The translations under genes were made by a program, and so were the position numbers. A stretch of 64,000 nt of DNA. Source: Mesorhizobium sp. GTDB lineage: Bacteria > Pseudomonadota > Alphaproteobacteria > Rhizobiales > Rhizobiaceae. Shown here piece by piece: positions 16,777-24,884 of this stretch (position 1 is the stretch's first letter; every line of letters begins with the position of its first letter). Where the stretch lies: positions 443,722 to 507,721 of the forward strand of contig NZ_JAMLIG010000002.1 of NCBI RefSeq assembly GCF_023954305.1, in the 5' to 3' direction. The notes under the pieces are model-generated. The model did not search any database and had not been told where the DNA came from. It saw nothing but the letters and a program-made list of their open reading frames with translations.

Positions 16777-19700
16777 TCAGCTCGCCGCCAGCAGGCTCGC
16801 ATTTCCCCCTGCTGCCGTGGTGTCGACGCAGACGGAGCGCTCGTGCGCGTAGGCGGCCGGGAAGATCGTCTCGGCGATCAGCGGCACGATCGGGCCGCGT
16901 TTCTCCGCCAGGATCTGGCGGATTTCGCGCGCGGTCGCCCCGGCCCTTGAATAGGCCACGGCATCGACCGTCGTCGCGGCGAGCTCGCCCTGCATCAGCG
17001 TCCCGTCCAGCACCTCGAGCGGCAGGCCCTTGCCGGTAAGCGGCTGCAGCGCGGCGGCGGCTTTGGGCGCCACGGCCACCACCGCATTGCCGGCCGCGAG
17101 GGCCTGGACGACCTGGGCCAGCAGCGAGTCCGGATCGGGCCCGAGGCACAAAACCCGCCCGCGCGGCACCAGCGTCAGCGTGTTGGATTCGCCGGTCGGA
17201 CCGGCCAAGTCGACCGGGTCGAATTCGGTGGCTGCCGCCGCCGCGATTGCCTCGCCCGCCTTGCCGCGCAGATGTTTGCGCAGGATCGCAACGCGGTCGG
17301 CGCGCGACGCCCAGTCGCCCATCCGCGCATCCGGGAACCGCCGCGGCAGGGCAACCGCCTCGGCCTGGCCGACGTCTCCCGTGGCCACGGAAGACTTGCG
17401 GAAGCGGCGCAGGTAGTGCGGCCCCCCCGCCTTCGGGCCGGTGCCCGACAGCCCCTCCCCGCCGAACGGCTGCGAGCCGACGACGGCGCCGATCTGGTTG
17501 CGGTTGACGTAGACATTGCCGGCATGGATCCGGTCGATGATCCGCTGCACGCGCGCTTCGATGCGGGTGTGCAGCCCGAAGGTCAGCCCGTAGCCCTTTG
17601 CATTGACGTTGGCGACCACGAGGTCGAGCTCTTCCGGTTCGAAACTCGCGACATGCAGCACCGGGCCGAAGATCTCGCGCTCCATCTCGGCGATGCCGGA
17701 AACACGGAAGATGTGCGGCGCCACGAACAGCCCCTCGCCCGGCTCATCGAGCTTGGCGATCAGCCGGCCCTTGGCTTCCATCGCAGCGCAATAGGCCGCA
17801 ATGGAATCGCGCGCCTCGGCGTCGATCACCGGGCCGACGTCGGTGGCGTAGAGCCACGGATCGCCGACGGTCAGCGCCTTCATCGCGCCGCTCAGCATCT
17901 CCAGCACCTTCTCCTCCACGTCGGACTGCACATAGAGGATGCGCAGCGCCGAGCAGCGCTGGCCGGCGCTCTGGAAAGCCGAGGCCAGGATGTCGCGCAC
18001 CGCCTGTTCGGGCAGCGCGGTCGAATCGACCACCATGGCGTTCAGCCCACCGGTCTCGGCGATCAGCATGGCGTCGGGCACCGCCGTCTCGGCGAGCTGC
18101 CGTTCGATGATGCGGGCAACGTCCGTCGAGCCGGTGAAGCAGACGCCGGCAATCCTCGGATCGGCCGTCAGCGGTGCGCCGGCCGACGGGCCGTCGCCGG
18201 GCAGGAGCTGCAGCGCGTCTTCCGGCACGCCCGCCTCGTGCAGGAGTCGGACCGCCCTCGCCGCAATCAGCGGCGTCTGCTCGGCCGGCTTGGCGATCAC
18301 CGCATTGCCCGTGACGAGCGCTGCCGCCACCTGTCCGGTGAAGATCGCCAGCGGAAAGTTCCACGGGGAGATGCAGGCGATGACGCCGCGTGCGGAAGTC
18401 CCCGTCTCCGCCTTCGCAGCCTCCGCTGCATAGTAGCGCAGGAAATCGACCGCCTCGCGCAACTCGGCCACGCCGTCGGCCAGCGTCTTGCCCGCCTCGC
18501 GGGTACAGAGCGCCAGGAACTCGGCCTCGTGGGCCTCGTAGAGATCGGCCGCGCGCAGCAACGCCGCGGACCGTTCCGCGACCGGCGTCGCCGTCCAGGC
18601 CGGGAATGCCGTGACCGCCCGTCCGACCGCGTTCTTCACCGCGCCGGCGTCGGCCTCGCGCACCGTGCCGACGATGTCGTCCGGCTTTGCGGGGTTGACG
18701 ATCTGCCGCTCGCTGCCCGTGCCGCCCGCCGTCCAGCGGGTCTGCTCTGAAAACTGTCCACGTCCTTTGTGGATCTCCGACAATGCGAGCGGGTCGTTGA
18801 GATCGTGGCCGACGGAGTTCCTGCGCGACGGCAGGAAGATCTCAGACGGGAAAGGAATGAGCGGATTATGCGCGCTGCCCTGGTTTTCCACGACGTCGAA
18901 CGGGTCCCGCGCAATGATTTCGGGACTAACCTCCTCGTCGACGATCTGGTGCACGAAGGACGAATTGGCGCCGTTCTCGAGCAGCCGCCGCACCAGATAG
19001 GCGAGCAGGTCGGAATGCGAGCCGACCGGCGCATAGATGCGGCAGCGCGTGCCCTCGCTCGCCCGCACCGCCTCGTGCAGCGCCTCGCCCATGCCGTGCA
19101 GGCGCTGGAACTCGAAGGCGGACCTGTCCGGCGCCATCGCCAGGATCGCCGCCACCGTATGCGCATTGTGCGTGGCGAACTGGGGATAGATCCGGTCGGT
19201 CATGCCGAGCAGCTTTTTCGCGCAGGCGATGTAGGAGACATCGGTGTTGGCCTTGCGGGTGAACACCGGATAGCCGGCCAGCCCCAGCGTCTGCGCGCGC
19301 TTGATCTCGGAGTCCCAGTAGGCACCCTTGACCAGCCGAACCATGATGCGCCGGTCGAGCCGTTTCGACAGCGCGTAGAGCCAATCGATGACGTGGTGCG
19401 CCCGCTTGCCATAGGCTTGTACGACGACGCCGAACCCGTCCCAGTCGGTCAGTTCCGGGTCGGCGAGCACGCGTTCGATGACGTCGAGCGACAGGTCGAG
19501 CCGGTCCGCCTCCTCGGCGTCGATGTTGAGGCCCATGCGCGCATGCCGCGCCGCATGGCACAAAGACCGGAGCCGGTCCGCCATAACCGGGAGCATCGTT
19601 TCGCGCTGCGACTGCTCGTAGCGCGGGTGAAGTGCCGACAGCTTGACCGAGATGCCGGAATTGTAGCGGATGTTGGTGCTCGACGCGCCGCTGTTGAGCG

Positions 19701-20361
19701 ACGAGATCGCGTCCGCATAGGCGCGGAGGTAGCGCAGCGCGTCGGCTTCCGTGCGCGCGGCCTCGCCCAGCATGTCGAACGAATAGAGATAGCCCTTGCG
19801 GCTGTACGGCTTTCCGCGCCGCACCGCTTCCTCGATCGTGCGCCCGAGCACGAACTGCTCCCCCATCTCGCGCATCGCCGCCGACACGGCGGTACGGATC
19901 ACCGGTTCGCCCAGTCGGCGCACCATGCCGCGCAGCGTGCGCTCGATGCCGCCCTCGCCCTCGTCCAGCACCCGCCCCGTCAGCGCCAATGCCCAGGTCG
20001 AGGCGTTGACGAAGATCGAGCTCGATTCGCCCGAATGCGCCGACCAGTCGTGCGGGGCGATCTTGTCCTGGATCAGATCGTCCATCGTCTCGGCGTCCGG
20101 CACCCGCAGCAGCGCCTCGGCCAGGCACATCAGCGCCACTCCTTCCTTGGTGGAAAGGCCGTATTCGGAGAGGAACACCTCCATCAATTTGGGGTCGGAG
20201 GAAGAGCGCACAGCGTCCACCAGCTCGACGGCGCGGGCCGAAATCGCCGCGCGCTGGCCTTCATCCAGCTCCGCGCTGGCGACCAGCCCTCGCAGGACTG
20301 CATCCTCGTCGGCGAGATAGGCTTTGCGCAAATCGTCCCGGAGCGAAGCGAGCGTCGGCAT
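16777..20361 (-). CDS. putA: Bifunctional proline dehydrogenase / glutamate semialdehyde dehydrogenase PutA
   Basis: A 1194-residue enzyme that oxidises proline to glutamate in two steps. The FAD-linked proline dehydrogenase barrel lies at about residues 170-470, with LSALHPRYEQSQRE, NIDAEEADRLDLSLDVIERV, LVKGAYWDSEIKRAQTLG and RRLLENGANSSF. The aldehyde dehydrogenase domain follows from about 560, with ISPWNFPLAIFTGQVAAALV, ETGGLNAMVVD and the catalytic Cys in FQSAGQRCSALRILYV. A further C-terminal segment of about 170 residues ends LLAAS. There is no N-terminal ribbon-helix-helix domain, unlike enterobacterial PutA, so it should not regulate itself. The divergent Lrp-type gene at 20503 takes that role. 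Confidence 0.97.
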   Translation of the reverse strand: MPTLASLRDDLRKAYLADEDAVLRGLVASAELDEGQRAAISARAVELVDAVRSSSDPKLMEVFLSEYGLSTKEGVALMCLAEALLRVPDAETMDDLIQDKIAPHDWSAHSGESSSIFVNASTWALALTGRVLDEGEGGIERTLRGMVRRLGEPVIRTAVSAAMREMGEQFVLGRTIEEAVRRGKPYSRKGYLYSFDMLGEAARTEADALRYLRAYADAISSLNSGASSTNIRYNSGISVKLSALHPRYEQSQRETMLPVMADRLRSLCHAARHARMGLNIDAEEADRLDLSLDVIERVLADPELTDWDGFGVVVQAYGKRAHHVIDWLYALSKRLDRRIMVRLVKGAYWDSEIKRAQTLGLAGYPVFTRKANTDVSYIACAKKLLGMTDRIYPQFATHNAHTVAAILAMAPDRSAFEFQRLHGMGEALHEAVRASEGTRCRIYAPVGSHSDLLAYLVRRLLENGANSSFVHQIVDEEVSPEIIARDPFDVVENQGSAHNPLIPFPSEIFLPSRRNSVGHDLNDPLALSEIHKGRGQFSEQTRWTAGGTGSERQIVNPAKPDDIVGTVREADAGAVKNAVGRAVTAFPAWTATPVAERSAALLRAADLYEAHEAEFLALCTREAGKTLADGVAELREAVDFLRYYAAEAAKAETGTSARGVIACISPWNFPLAIFTGQVAAALVTGNAVIAKPAEQTPLIAARAVRLLHEAGVPEDALQLLPGDGPSAGAPLTADPRIAGVCFTGSTDVARIIERQLAETAVPDAMLIAETGGLNAMVVDSTALPEQAVRDILASAFQSAGQRCSALRILYVQSDVEEKVLEMLSGAMKALTVGDPWLYATDVGPVIDAEARDSIAAYCAAMEAKGRLIAKLDEPGEGLFVAPHIFRVSGIAEMEREIFGPVLHVASFEPEELDLVVANVNAKGYGLTFGLHTRIEARVQRIIDRIHAGNVYVNRNQIGAVVGSQPFGGEGLSGTGPKAGGPHYLRRFRKSSVATGDVGQAEAVALPRRFPDARMGDWASRADRVAILRKHLRGKAGEAIAAAAATEFDPVDLAGPTGESNTLTLVPRGRVLCLGPDPDSLLAQVVQALAAGNAVVAVAPKAAAALQPLTGKGLPLEVLDGTLMQGELAATTVDAVAYSRAGATAREIRQILAEKRGPIVPLIAETIFPAAYAHERSVCVDTTAAGGNASLLAAS

Positions 20362-20440
20362 GTGCGGTCAGGTCCCGGATGGAGTCTCGAGCAGTCGCGC
20401 GAAGATAGCACAAGGCGCGCCAATCGCCGGTCCGAACATG

Positions 20441-20479
20441 TTGACCTTGCGCGTCGAATGGATCGATATTGGCATCCAT
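20441..20479 (+). promoter_or_regulatory. putR promoter with inverted repeat
   Basis: TTGACC (20441-20446) and CGATAT (20464-20469) are spaced by 17 bases and make a plausible promoter 34 bp before the putR ATG. ATGGAT (20458-20463) and ATCCAT (20474-20479) form an inverted repeat around the -10, a candidate PutR operator. Assignments are inferred. Confidence 0.45.
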
Positions 20480-20502
20480 CTCGAACCGATCGGCCTGCCA
20501 TC

Positions 20503-20958
20503 ATGGATAGTCTGGACCATCTGGACCGCATCGACCGCAACATCATCGCTGCGCTTTCGACAAACGGGCGCCTGTCCATGGCCGCGCTCGGCGCCAAGGT
20601 CGGCCTGTCGAAGACGCCGGTGCAAGCTCGCGTGCGCCGGCTTGAAGAGGCCGGCTACATCCGCGGCTACCAGGCGGTGGTCGACCGCGAGAAGATGGGC
20701 GAAGGCCATGTCGCCTTCGTCCAGGTCAAGCTGTCGGACACCCGCTCCGAGGCGCTCGACGCCTTCAACCGCGCGGTCCGCCTCGTGCCCGAGATCGAGC
20801 AATGCCACATGATCGCGGCCAACTTCGACTACCTGCTCAAGGTCCGCACCCGCGACATCGGCGCCTACCGCCGCGTGCTCGGCGAGCGCATTTCCGCCCT
20901 GCCGCACGTCGCGCAGACCTCCACCTATGTGGCGATGGAGACGGTGAAGGACAGGTAG
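20503..20958 (+). CDS. putR: Lrp/AsnC-family proline utilisation regulator PutR
   Basis: A 151-residue regulator with an N-terminal winged helix (residues about 5-60, HLDRIDRNIIAALSTNGRLS then LSKTPVQARVRRLEEAGYIR) and a C-terminal RAM/AsnC ligand-binding domain (VAFVQVKLSDTRSEALDAFN, FDYLLKVRTRDIGAYRRVLG). In Agrobacterium and Rhodobacter a divergent Lrp-type PutR activates putA in response to proline, and the same arrangement is seen here. The ATG at 20503 starts the conserved domain; upstream in-frame sequence lies inside putA and its promoter. Regulation of putA by this protein is inferred from position and family. Confidence 0.9.
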   Translation: MDSLDHLDRIDRNIIAALSTNGRLSMAALGAKVGLSKTPVQARVRRLEEAGYIRGYQAVVDREKMGEGHVAFVQVKLSDTRSEALDAFNRAVRLVPEIEQCHMIAANFDYLLKVRTRDIGAYRRVLGERISALPHVAQTSTYVAMETVKDR

Positions 20959-20970
20959 ATGAGACGAGGC

Positions 20971-21366
20971 TCAGGCTGCAGTGATATCCGTCAGTCCGAA
21001 ATCCACGCCCTTGAAAAGCAGGGGGACGTCCAGGCGGCGGGCGCAGGCATAGGCGAAGCAATCACCGAAATTGAGCCGTGCGGGATGACGTCCCTTGCCG
21101 AAGCGGTCGAACGCATCGAGAGCTGTCGCGCCGATTTCGTCGTCGATCGCAATCGTGGAAATCCCGGCCAGTTCCAAGAAGTCGCGCACTGCCTGCGTCG
21201 CGACGGGGACATCGAGATCGAGGACGCGTGCGACCGCTCCGCTCGTTTCCCAGACTGCGAGCGGCGACGTCATCCGCTTCTCGTAGCGCTGGGCACGCTC
21301 GAGCAGCTCAACTGCGTCTCCTTCGTTCGTGAGGATCGACGTCAGTGCGGACGCGTCGATGAACAT
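20971..21366 (-). CDS. vapC: VapC toxin, PIN-domain ribonuclease
   Basis: A 131-residue PIN-domain protein, the RNase toxin of a type II toxin-antitoxin pair. The acidic active-site residues are in place: Asp4 (MFIDASAL), Glu40 (AVWE), Asp102 (NFGDCFAYA) and Asp122 (FKGVDF). Its ATG overlaps the stop of the upstream antitoxin frame (ATGA), so translation is coupled. The length is normal. The product should be a cytoplasmic endoribonuclease held inactive by the VapB-like partner. It converges on putR with 12 bases between the stop codons. Confidence 0.92.
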   Translation of the reverse strand: MFIDASALTSILTNEGDAVELLERAQRYEKRMTSPLAVWETSGAVARVLDLDVPVATQAVRDFLELAGISTIAIDDEIGATALDAFDRFGKGRHPARLNFGDCFAYACARRLDVPLLFKGVDFGLTDITAA

Positions 21367-21611
21367 CAGTCGCGCTCGTACAGGCTGTCGCGGAATGCCT
21401 TGTCGGCCGGACGGCCGGCGCGGGGACCGGCCTTGGCCCGCAGCTCGCGGGCGAACCTGACGCCCAGTTCGACGAGGCTCGGCTTCGCTAGCTCGCGATC
21501 GAGTTCGTTGCGAAGCGCGTCATGCACGGCACGCGTCAACCCCTGTCCCTTCAAGGCCGCGACCTTGCGGGCCAAGGCTTCGGTTTCGCGATTCTTGATA
21601 TGAAAAGCCAT
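21366..21611 (-). CDS. vapB: VapB-type antitoxin (Rv0623/PSK family)
   Basis: An 81-residue protein beginning MAFHIKNRETEALARKVAAL, with GLTRAVHDALRNELDRELAK following. The N-terminal HIKN...ALARKVA block is the DNA-binding ribbon-helix-helix of the Rv0623-type antitoxins, and the basic C-terminal part should wrap the toxin. The frame remains open upstream into the neighbouring gene, but the ATG at 21611 begins the family sequence and is preceded, five bases away, by a 9-bp inverted repeat likely to be its own operator. It overlaps vapC by one base of its stop codon. Confidence 0.88.
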   Translation of the reverse strand: MAFHIKNRETEALARKVAALKGQGLTRAVHDALRNELDRELAKPSLVELGVRFARELRAKAGPRAGRPADKAFRDSLYERD

Positions 21612-21615
21612 CGCC

Positions 21616-21646
21616 GGTGTATCCTGTCTAAACAAAGGGATACACC
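21616..21646. promoter_or_regulatory. Candidate vapBC operator
   Basis: GGTGTATCC (21616-21624) and GGATACACC (21638-21646) are perfect 9-bp inverted arms with a 13-bp spacer, lying directly before the vapB ATG and 16 bp after the end of the upstream gene. Antitoxin-toxin complexes usually bind such repeats to repress their own promoter. The function is inferred from position and symmetry. Confidence 0.6.
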
Positions 21647-21661
21647 ACACCTTCACTGCAT

Positions 21662-22909
21662 TCAATTCTCGGGAGACGTCCCCGTATCCAATGTCTTCAG
21701 AAACGCCACCAGCGCCTTCTTCTCGCGCTCCGACAGGGTCAGCGGCTGCAGCTCCGTTTCGCCCCTCGGCGGCTGTGGCGCGGCGGCGTAGTGCTCGATC
21801 ATATCCTCGATTTTCGCGATCTGGCCCGAATGCATGTAGGGCGGGCGCGACGCGGCGCCGCGCAACGACGGCGTCTTGAACGCGCGGACCATCAGCGGAT
21901 CGTCCTTCGCCACGAAGCGCAGTTCGCCGCACTGCTCCGGCTTCGCGTCGCTGTAGCGGCCGAGGCAGTTAAACGGATCGGACAGCGCCTTCGCAATCCC
22001 CGCGGCACGGCCGGAATCCTCCGGCAGTTCCGGCGGCTGCGGCACGCCGGTATTGTGGAAATGCTCGTCGCTGAAGCGCGGCCCGGCGTGGCAGGTGACG
22101 CAATTGGCGCGGCCGATGAACAGTCTCAGCCCGAGCCGCTCCGTCTCGTCGAGCGCCGCCTCGCCCTGCGGCGTTTCGTCGGCCGCGAGCGCCTTCGCGA
22201 ACCGGTCGAAGCGCGTCTCCTCATGCCGGATCGAGCGTTCGAAGGCGGCGATCGACTTGCCGATATTGGCAAACACCGTGTCGATCTCGACCCGTTTCGG
22301 CTCGGGGATGGTCTGCCAGGCCGCCTGCTCTTCGGGCGTACCCAGCGGTCCGGCGTCTCGCGGAATGCCGGCAAGGTCGGGCAGCGGGCCGAAGATGCGC
22401 TCGTAGCGGTCCTTCAGCGACGCAGCGACGAAATGAGCATAGGCGGTGCGATTGCCGCCATGCTCGCGCGCGTCTTCCAGCGGTCCGAGCGCCTGCGCCC
22501 AAAGACTGTCCTTGCGCCCGTCCCAGAATTGCCAGGGGCTCCAAGCGACGCCGGCAAGCGGCATGGTCCGGCGATCGGTCAAACCCACCCCGCGGCCGAG
22601 CGGCCGGTCGTCCTGAAACTGGCGGTCGACCTGATGGCAGGTCGAGCACGACACGTCGCCATGCCCCGACAGGCGCGGCTCGAAGAACAGCGTGGCGCCC
22701 AAGGCCGCCGCCACACGATCGTCGGCGACCCGGTTCGACGGATCGGCGGGCAGCGGCGGCAGAGCGTCGAGGGAAAGCGAGGCGATGGTCGCCTTTTCGG
22801 CTTCGGTGAATTCGTCGCCGGAACAGCCGGCCGCGACAGCGAGAAGGGCGATCGCAAGCCCCGCGATTGCCCGGCGAAGCGCCTCAGAGGCTGAGGTTGA
22901 ACGTGACAT
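21662..22909 (-). CDS. Di-heme cytochrome c peroxidase (MauG/CcpA type), lipoprotein
   Basis: A 415-residue periplasmic peroxidase-like protein. The signal sequence ends in a lipobox-like VAAGC with Cys29 as lipidation site. Two heme c motifs are present: CSTCH at 88-92 and CVTCH near residue 272, the pattern of bacterial di-heme peroxidases that reduce hydrogen peroxide, or of MauG-like maturation enzymes. FKTPSLRGAASRPPYMHSGQ near residue 345 is the family's C-terminal block. The ATG has GGAGG closely upstream. It overlaps the end of the preceding FixH/YtkA-like gene by 26 bases, so the two are co-expressed. Catalytic substrate is not determinable here. Confidence 0.92.
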   Translation of the reverse strand: MSRSTSASEALRRAIAGLAIALLAVAAGCSGDEFTEAEKATIASLSLDALPPLPADPSNRVADDRVAAALGATLFFEPRLSGHGDVSCSTCHQVDRQFQDDRPLGRGVGLTDRRTMPLAGVAWSPWQFWDGRKDSLWAQALGPLEDAREHGGNRTAYAHFVAASLKDRYERIFGPLPDLAGIPRDAGPLGTPEEQAAWQTIPEPKRVEIDTVFANIGKSIAAFERSIRHEETRFDRFAKALAADETPQGEAALDETERLGLRLFIGRANCVTCHAGPRFSDEHFHNTGVPQPPELPEDSGRAAGIAKALSDPFNCLGRYSDAKPEQCGELRFVAKDDPLMVRAFKTPSLRGAASRPPYMHSGQIAKIEDMIEHYAAAPQPPRGETELQPLTLSEREKKALVAFLKTLDTGTSPEN

Positions 22910-23324
22910 CGTCCTCCCCTGCCGCCGCCTTGACGTGAAGCTTGAACTCCCACCAGCCCGACATGTTGAAGCGCACGCCTTCGATCCGGTAGCGCCCCTC
23001 GCCCAGCGCGGCCGTCACCCGCGGCGCCGTCGGCAGACCGTGCCCGTGTTGCGGCATGCCGCCGTCCACCGCCATCTCGGCGCCTTCGACCGGCGCCCCG
23101 TCCGCCGTCTTTACCGTCGCGATCCAGTTGTGCAGCGTGTTGCGCTCGAACGCCGGATTCTCGGGCGCGATTTCGACGCCATAGAGGCCATTCGCCGTCG
23201 TCTTGCTCCGGGCGAGGTCCAGATCCGACGGCGGAGCCATGACGAAGATCATGTAGCCGACTGCCGCCGCGACAACGATGACGACCGCGCCGAGGGCAAT
23301 GCCGATCTTGCCTTTGAGGCCCAT
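22884..23324 (-). CDS. FixH/YtkA-like membrane-anchored protein
   Basis: A 146-residue protein with one N-terminal membrane helix (GIALGAVVIVVAAAVGYMIF) and a periplasmic Ig-like domain. GLYGVEIAPENPAFERNTLH and the C-terminal GVRFNMSGWWEFKLHVKAAA are typical of the FixH/YtkA-like domain, proposed to help copper or cytochrome assembly. The sequence MPQHGHGLPTAP includes a Met/His-rich stretch that could bind metal. The frame begins at 23351, but the ATG at 23324 is preceded by GAGGAG. It is the first gene of a two-gene unit with the cytochrome c peroxidase, suggesting a shared periplasmic redox or metal role (inference). Confidence 0.82.
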   Translation of the reverse strand: MGLKGKIGIALGAVVIVVAAAVGYMIFVMAPPSDLDLARSKTTANGLYGVEIAPENPAFERNTLHNWIATVKTADGAPVEGAEMAVDGGMPQHGHGLPTAPRVTAALGEGRYRIEGVRFNMSGWWEFKLHVKAAAGEDDVTFNLSL

Positions 23325-23469
23325 CCGATACTCCTCTTTCAACATGCTCATCCGATTTTGCGGCGATCACCTAGGGCTTCCGGCAACTGGAAGGTCAAGC
23401 AGCTTTTCCGGCCTTGCCGCCGGGCCGAGCGAACCCTTATAGACCTAGCCGTCAAAGGAAGGGGATCGG

Positions 23470-24393
23470 ATGGATCTCAAGGGCGTCGCCTCGGTCGGGG
23501 AATGTATGCTGGAGTTGTCCGCGCGCCCGGACGGCGCCTGGGATCTCGGCCATGCCGGCGACACGTTCAATACGTTGTGGGCGATCCGGGCGCTGACGGC
23601 GCTTCCCTGCGACTATGTCTCCGCCTTCGGCGACGACCCGTTCTCGGCAAGGCAGATTTCCTTCCTGGCCGGGGCCGGTATCGGCGTCGCGTCAAGCCCT
23701 GTAATCGAGGGCGCCCGGCCCGGCCTCTACGCGATCACGCTGACCGGAGCCGAACGGTCCTTCACCTACTGGCGCTCCGATTCAGCCGCGAAGCAGCTCG
23801 CCTCGCAGCCGGCCCAGCTGGCGAAAAGTCTTGAAAATCGGACGCTTGTCTATTTTTCCGGAATCACGCTGGCAATCCTGTCGCCGACCGCGCGCGAGAC
23901 CCTGCTGGCCGCGGTTGCGGAGGCTCGCAAAGCCGGAAGCCTCGTCGCCTTCGATCCGAACTACCGTCCGCGACTGTGGGGGTCGGCGGATGAAGCGAAA
24001 GCAGTGATCGCAGCTGCGCTCGCCGTCTGCGACATTGCACTGCCGACGTTTCCGGACGAGGAGATGCTGTGCAGCGACGCCTCGCCCACTGCTACGGCCG
24101 ATCGGCTCGCCAAAGCCGGCGTGCGCGAGATCGTGGTGAAGGACGGAGCGGACCCGTGTCTGGTTGCCGCAAACGGCGAACGGACCACGGTGCCGGCGGT
24201 TTACGTTGCCAACCCGGTCGACACGACCGGCGCCGGCGACAGTTTCAACGGCGGTTACCTGGCGGCGCGTTTGCTGGGCCAATCGCCTGTCGATGCGGCC
24301 AGAACCGGACATCGGGTTGCCGCCGCAGTCGTCCAGGTGCGCGGCGCGCTGGCGCCCCACGAAACGTTGCGATCGGCGTTCGCGCGGTCCTAG
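23470..24393 (+). CDS. kdgK: 2-keto-3-deoxygluconate kinase-like PfkB sugar kinase
   Basis: A 307-residue ribokinase-family enzyme likely to phosphorylate 2-keto-3-deoxygluconate, feeding the Entner-Doudoroff aldolase. GECMLELS near residue 10 and HAGDTFNTLWAIRAL near 28 fit KdgK (substrate-binding GGD/AGDT...N region). VDTTGAGDSFNGGYLAARLL near residue 250 is the PfkB signature with the catalytic Asp in GAGD. The neighbouring minus-strand genes (mutarotase, aldehyde dehydrogenase, Ldh-family oxidoreductase) also act on sugars or sugar acids. The gene converges on an NTF2-like gene, and the two stop codons overlap on a CTAG. Confidence 0.85.
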   Translation: MDLKGVASVGECMLELSARPDGAWDLGHAGDTFNTLWAIRALTALPCDYVSAFGDDPFSARQISFLAGAGIGVASSPVIEGARPGLYAITLTGAERSFTYWRSDSAAKQLASQPAQLAKSLENRTLVYFSGITLAILSPTARETLLAAVAEARKAGSLVAFDPNYRPRLWGSADEAKAVIAAALAVCDIALPTFPDEEMLCSDASPTATADRLAKAGVREIVVKDGADPCLVAANGERTTVPAVYVANPVDTTGAGDSFNGGYLAARLLGQSPVDAARTGHRVAAAVVQVRGALAPHETLRSAFARS

Positions 24394-24824
24394 ACGGTCT
24401 TCTTGCCCGAAAGCCGGCGTCGAAGCCGTGCAAGCCCCAGGAAGAAGCCGCCGATCCCGTTCGGCCCATACGGCTCGTAGGCGCGCAAGCCCGTGATCAG
24501 GCCATCCTTGGTCTCGGCGACGAACACCTGCGGGAATTTGAGGTTCTGGCCCGAATTCAGCGTATGGTCGGTGTCGATCTCGAAGGCGCCCGAAAGCCCA
24601 TCCTCCGAGCCGAAGAAGTGTTTGGTTCGGAAGCCGAAACGCTTCATCACCGACAAGCCCCAGTCGATGCCTTCCTCGATCTCCGCCAGACCGGACATCA
24701 GCGGCTGCGGATAATGCGGATCGAAAAGCACGGCATCCGGTGCGAAACAGGCCAGCACCGCGGCCTTGTCGCGTGCTTCGAGCGCTCGAAATGTCCGTTC
24801 GAGAACCGCACGTGCCTGTGACAC
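24390..24824 (-). CDS. NTF2-like/SnoaL-type protein
   Basis: A 144-residue protein of the NTF2-like fold. The opening MSQARAVLERTFRALEARDK followed by FAPDAVLFDPHYPQPLMSGL is the usual pattern of SnoaL-like domains: a helix pair, then the first strand with a D-P-x-Y motif lining the pocket. The C-terminal region (IGGFFLGLARLRRRLSGKK) is basic and possibly membrane-peripheral. These proteins can be isomerases, hydrolases or binding proteins, and no specific activity can be given. It lies 60 bp downstream of galM, on the same strand, and its stop overlaps that of kdgK. Confidence 0.75.
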   Translation of the reverse strand: MSQARAVLERTFRALEARDKAAVLACFAPDAVLFDPHYPQPLMSGLAEIEEGIDWGLSVMKRFGFRTKHFFGSEDGLSGAFEIDTDHTLNSGQNLKFPQVFVAETKDGLITGLRAYEPYGPNGIGGFFLGLARLRRRLSGKKTV

Positions 24825-24884
24825 CGCAAACCTCCAATTGCCAGGTGGGGACGCTATGCGGATTCTTGCCCTTGGGGAAGCGTT

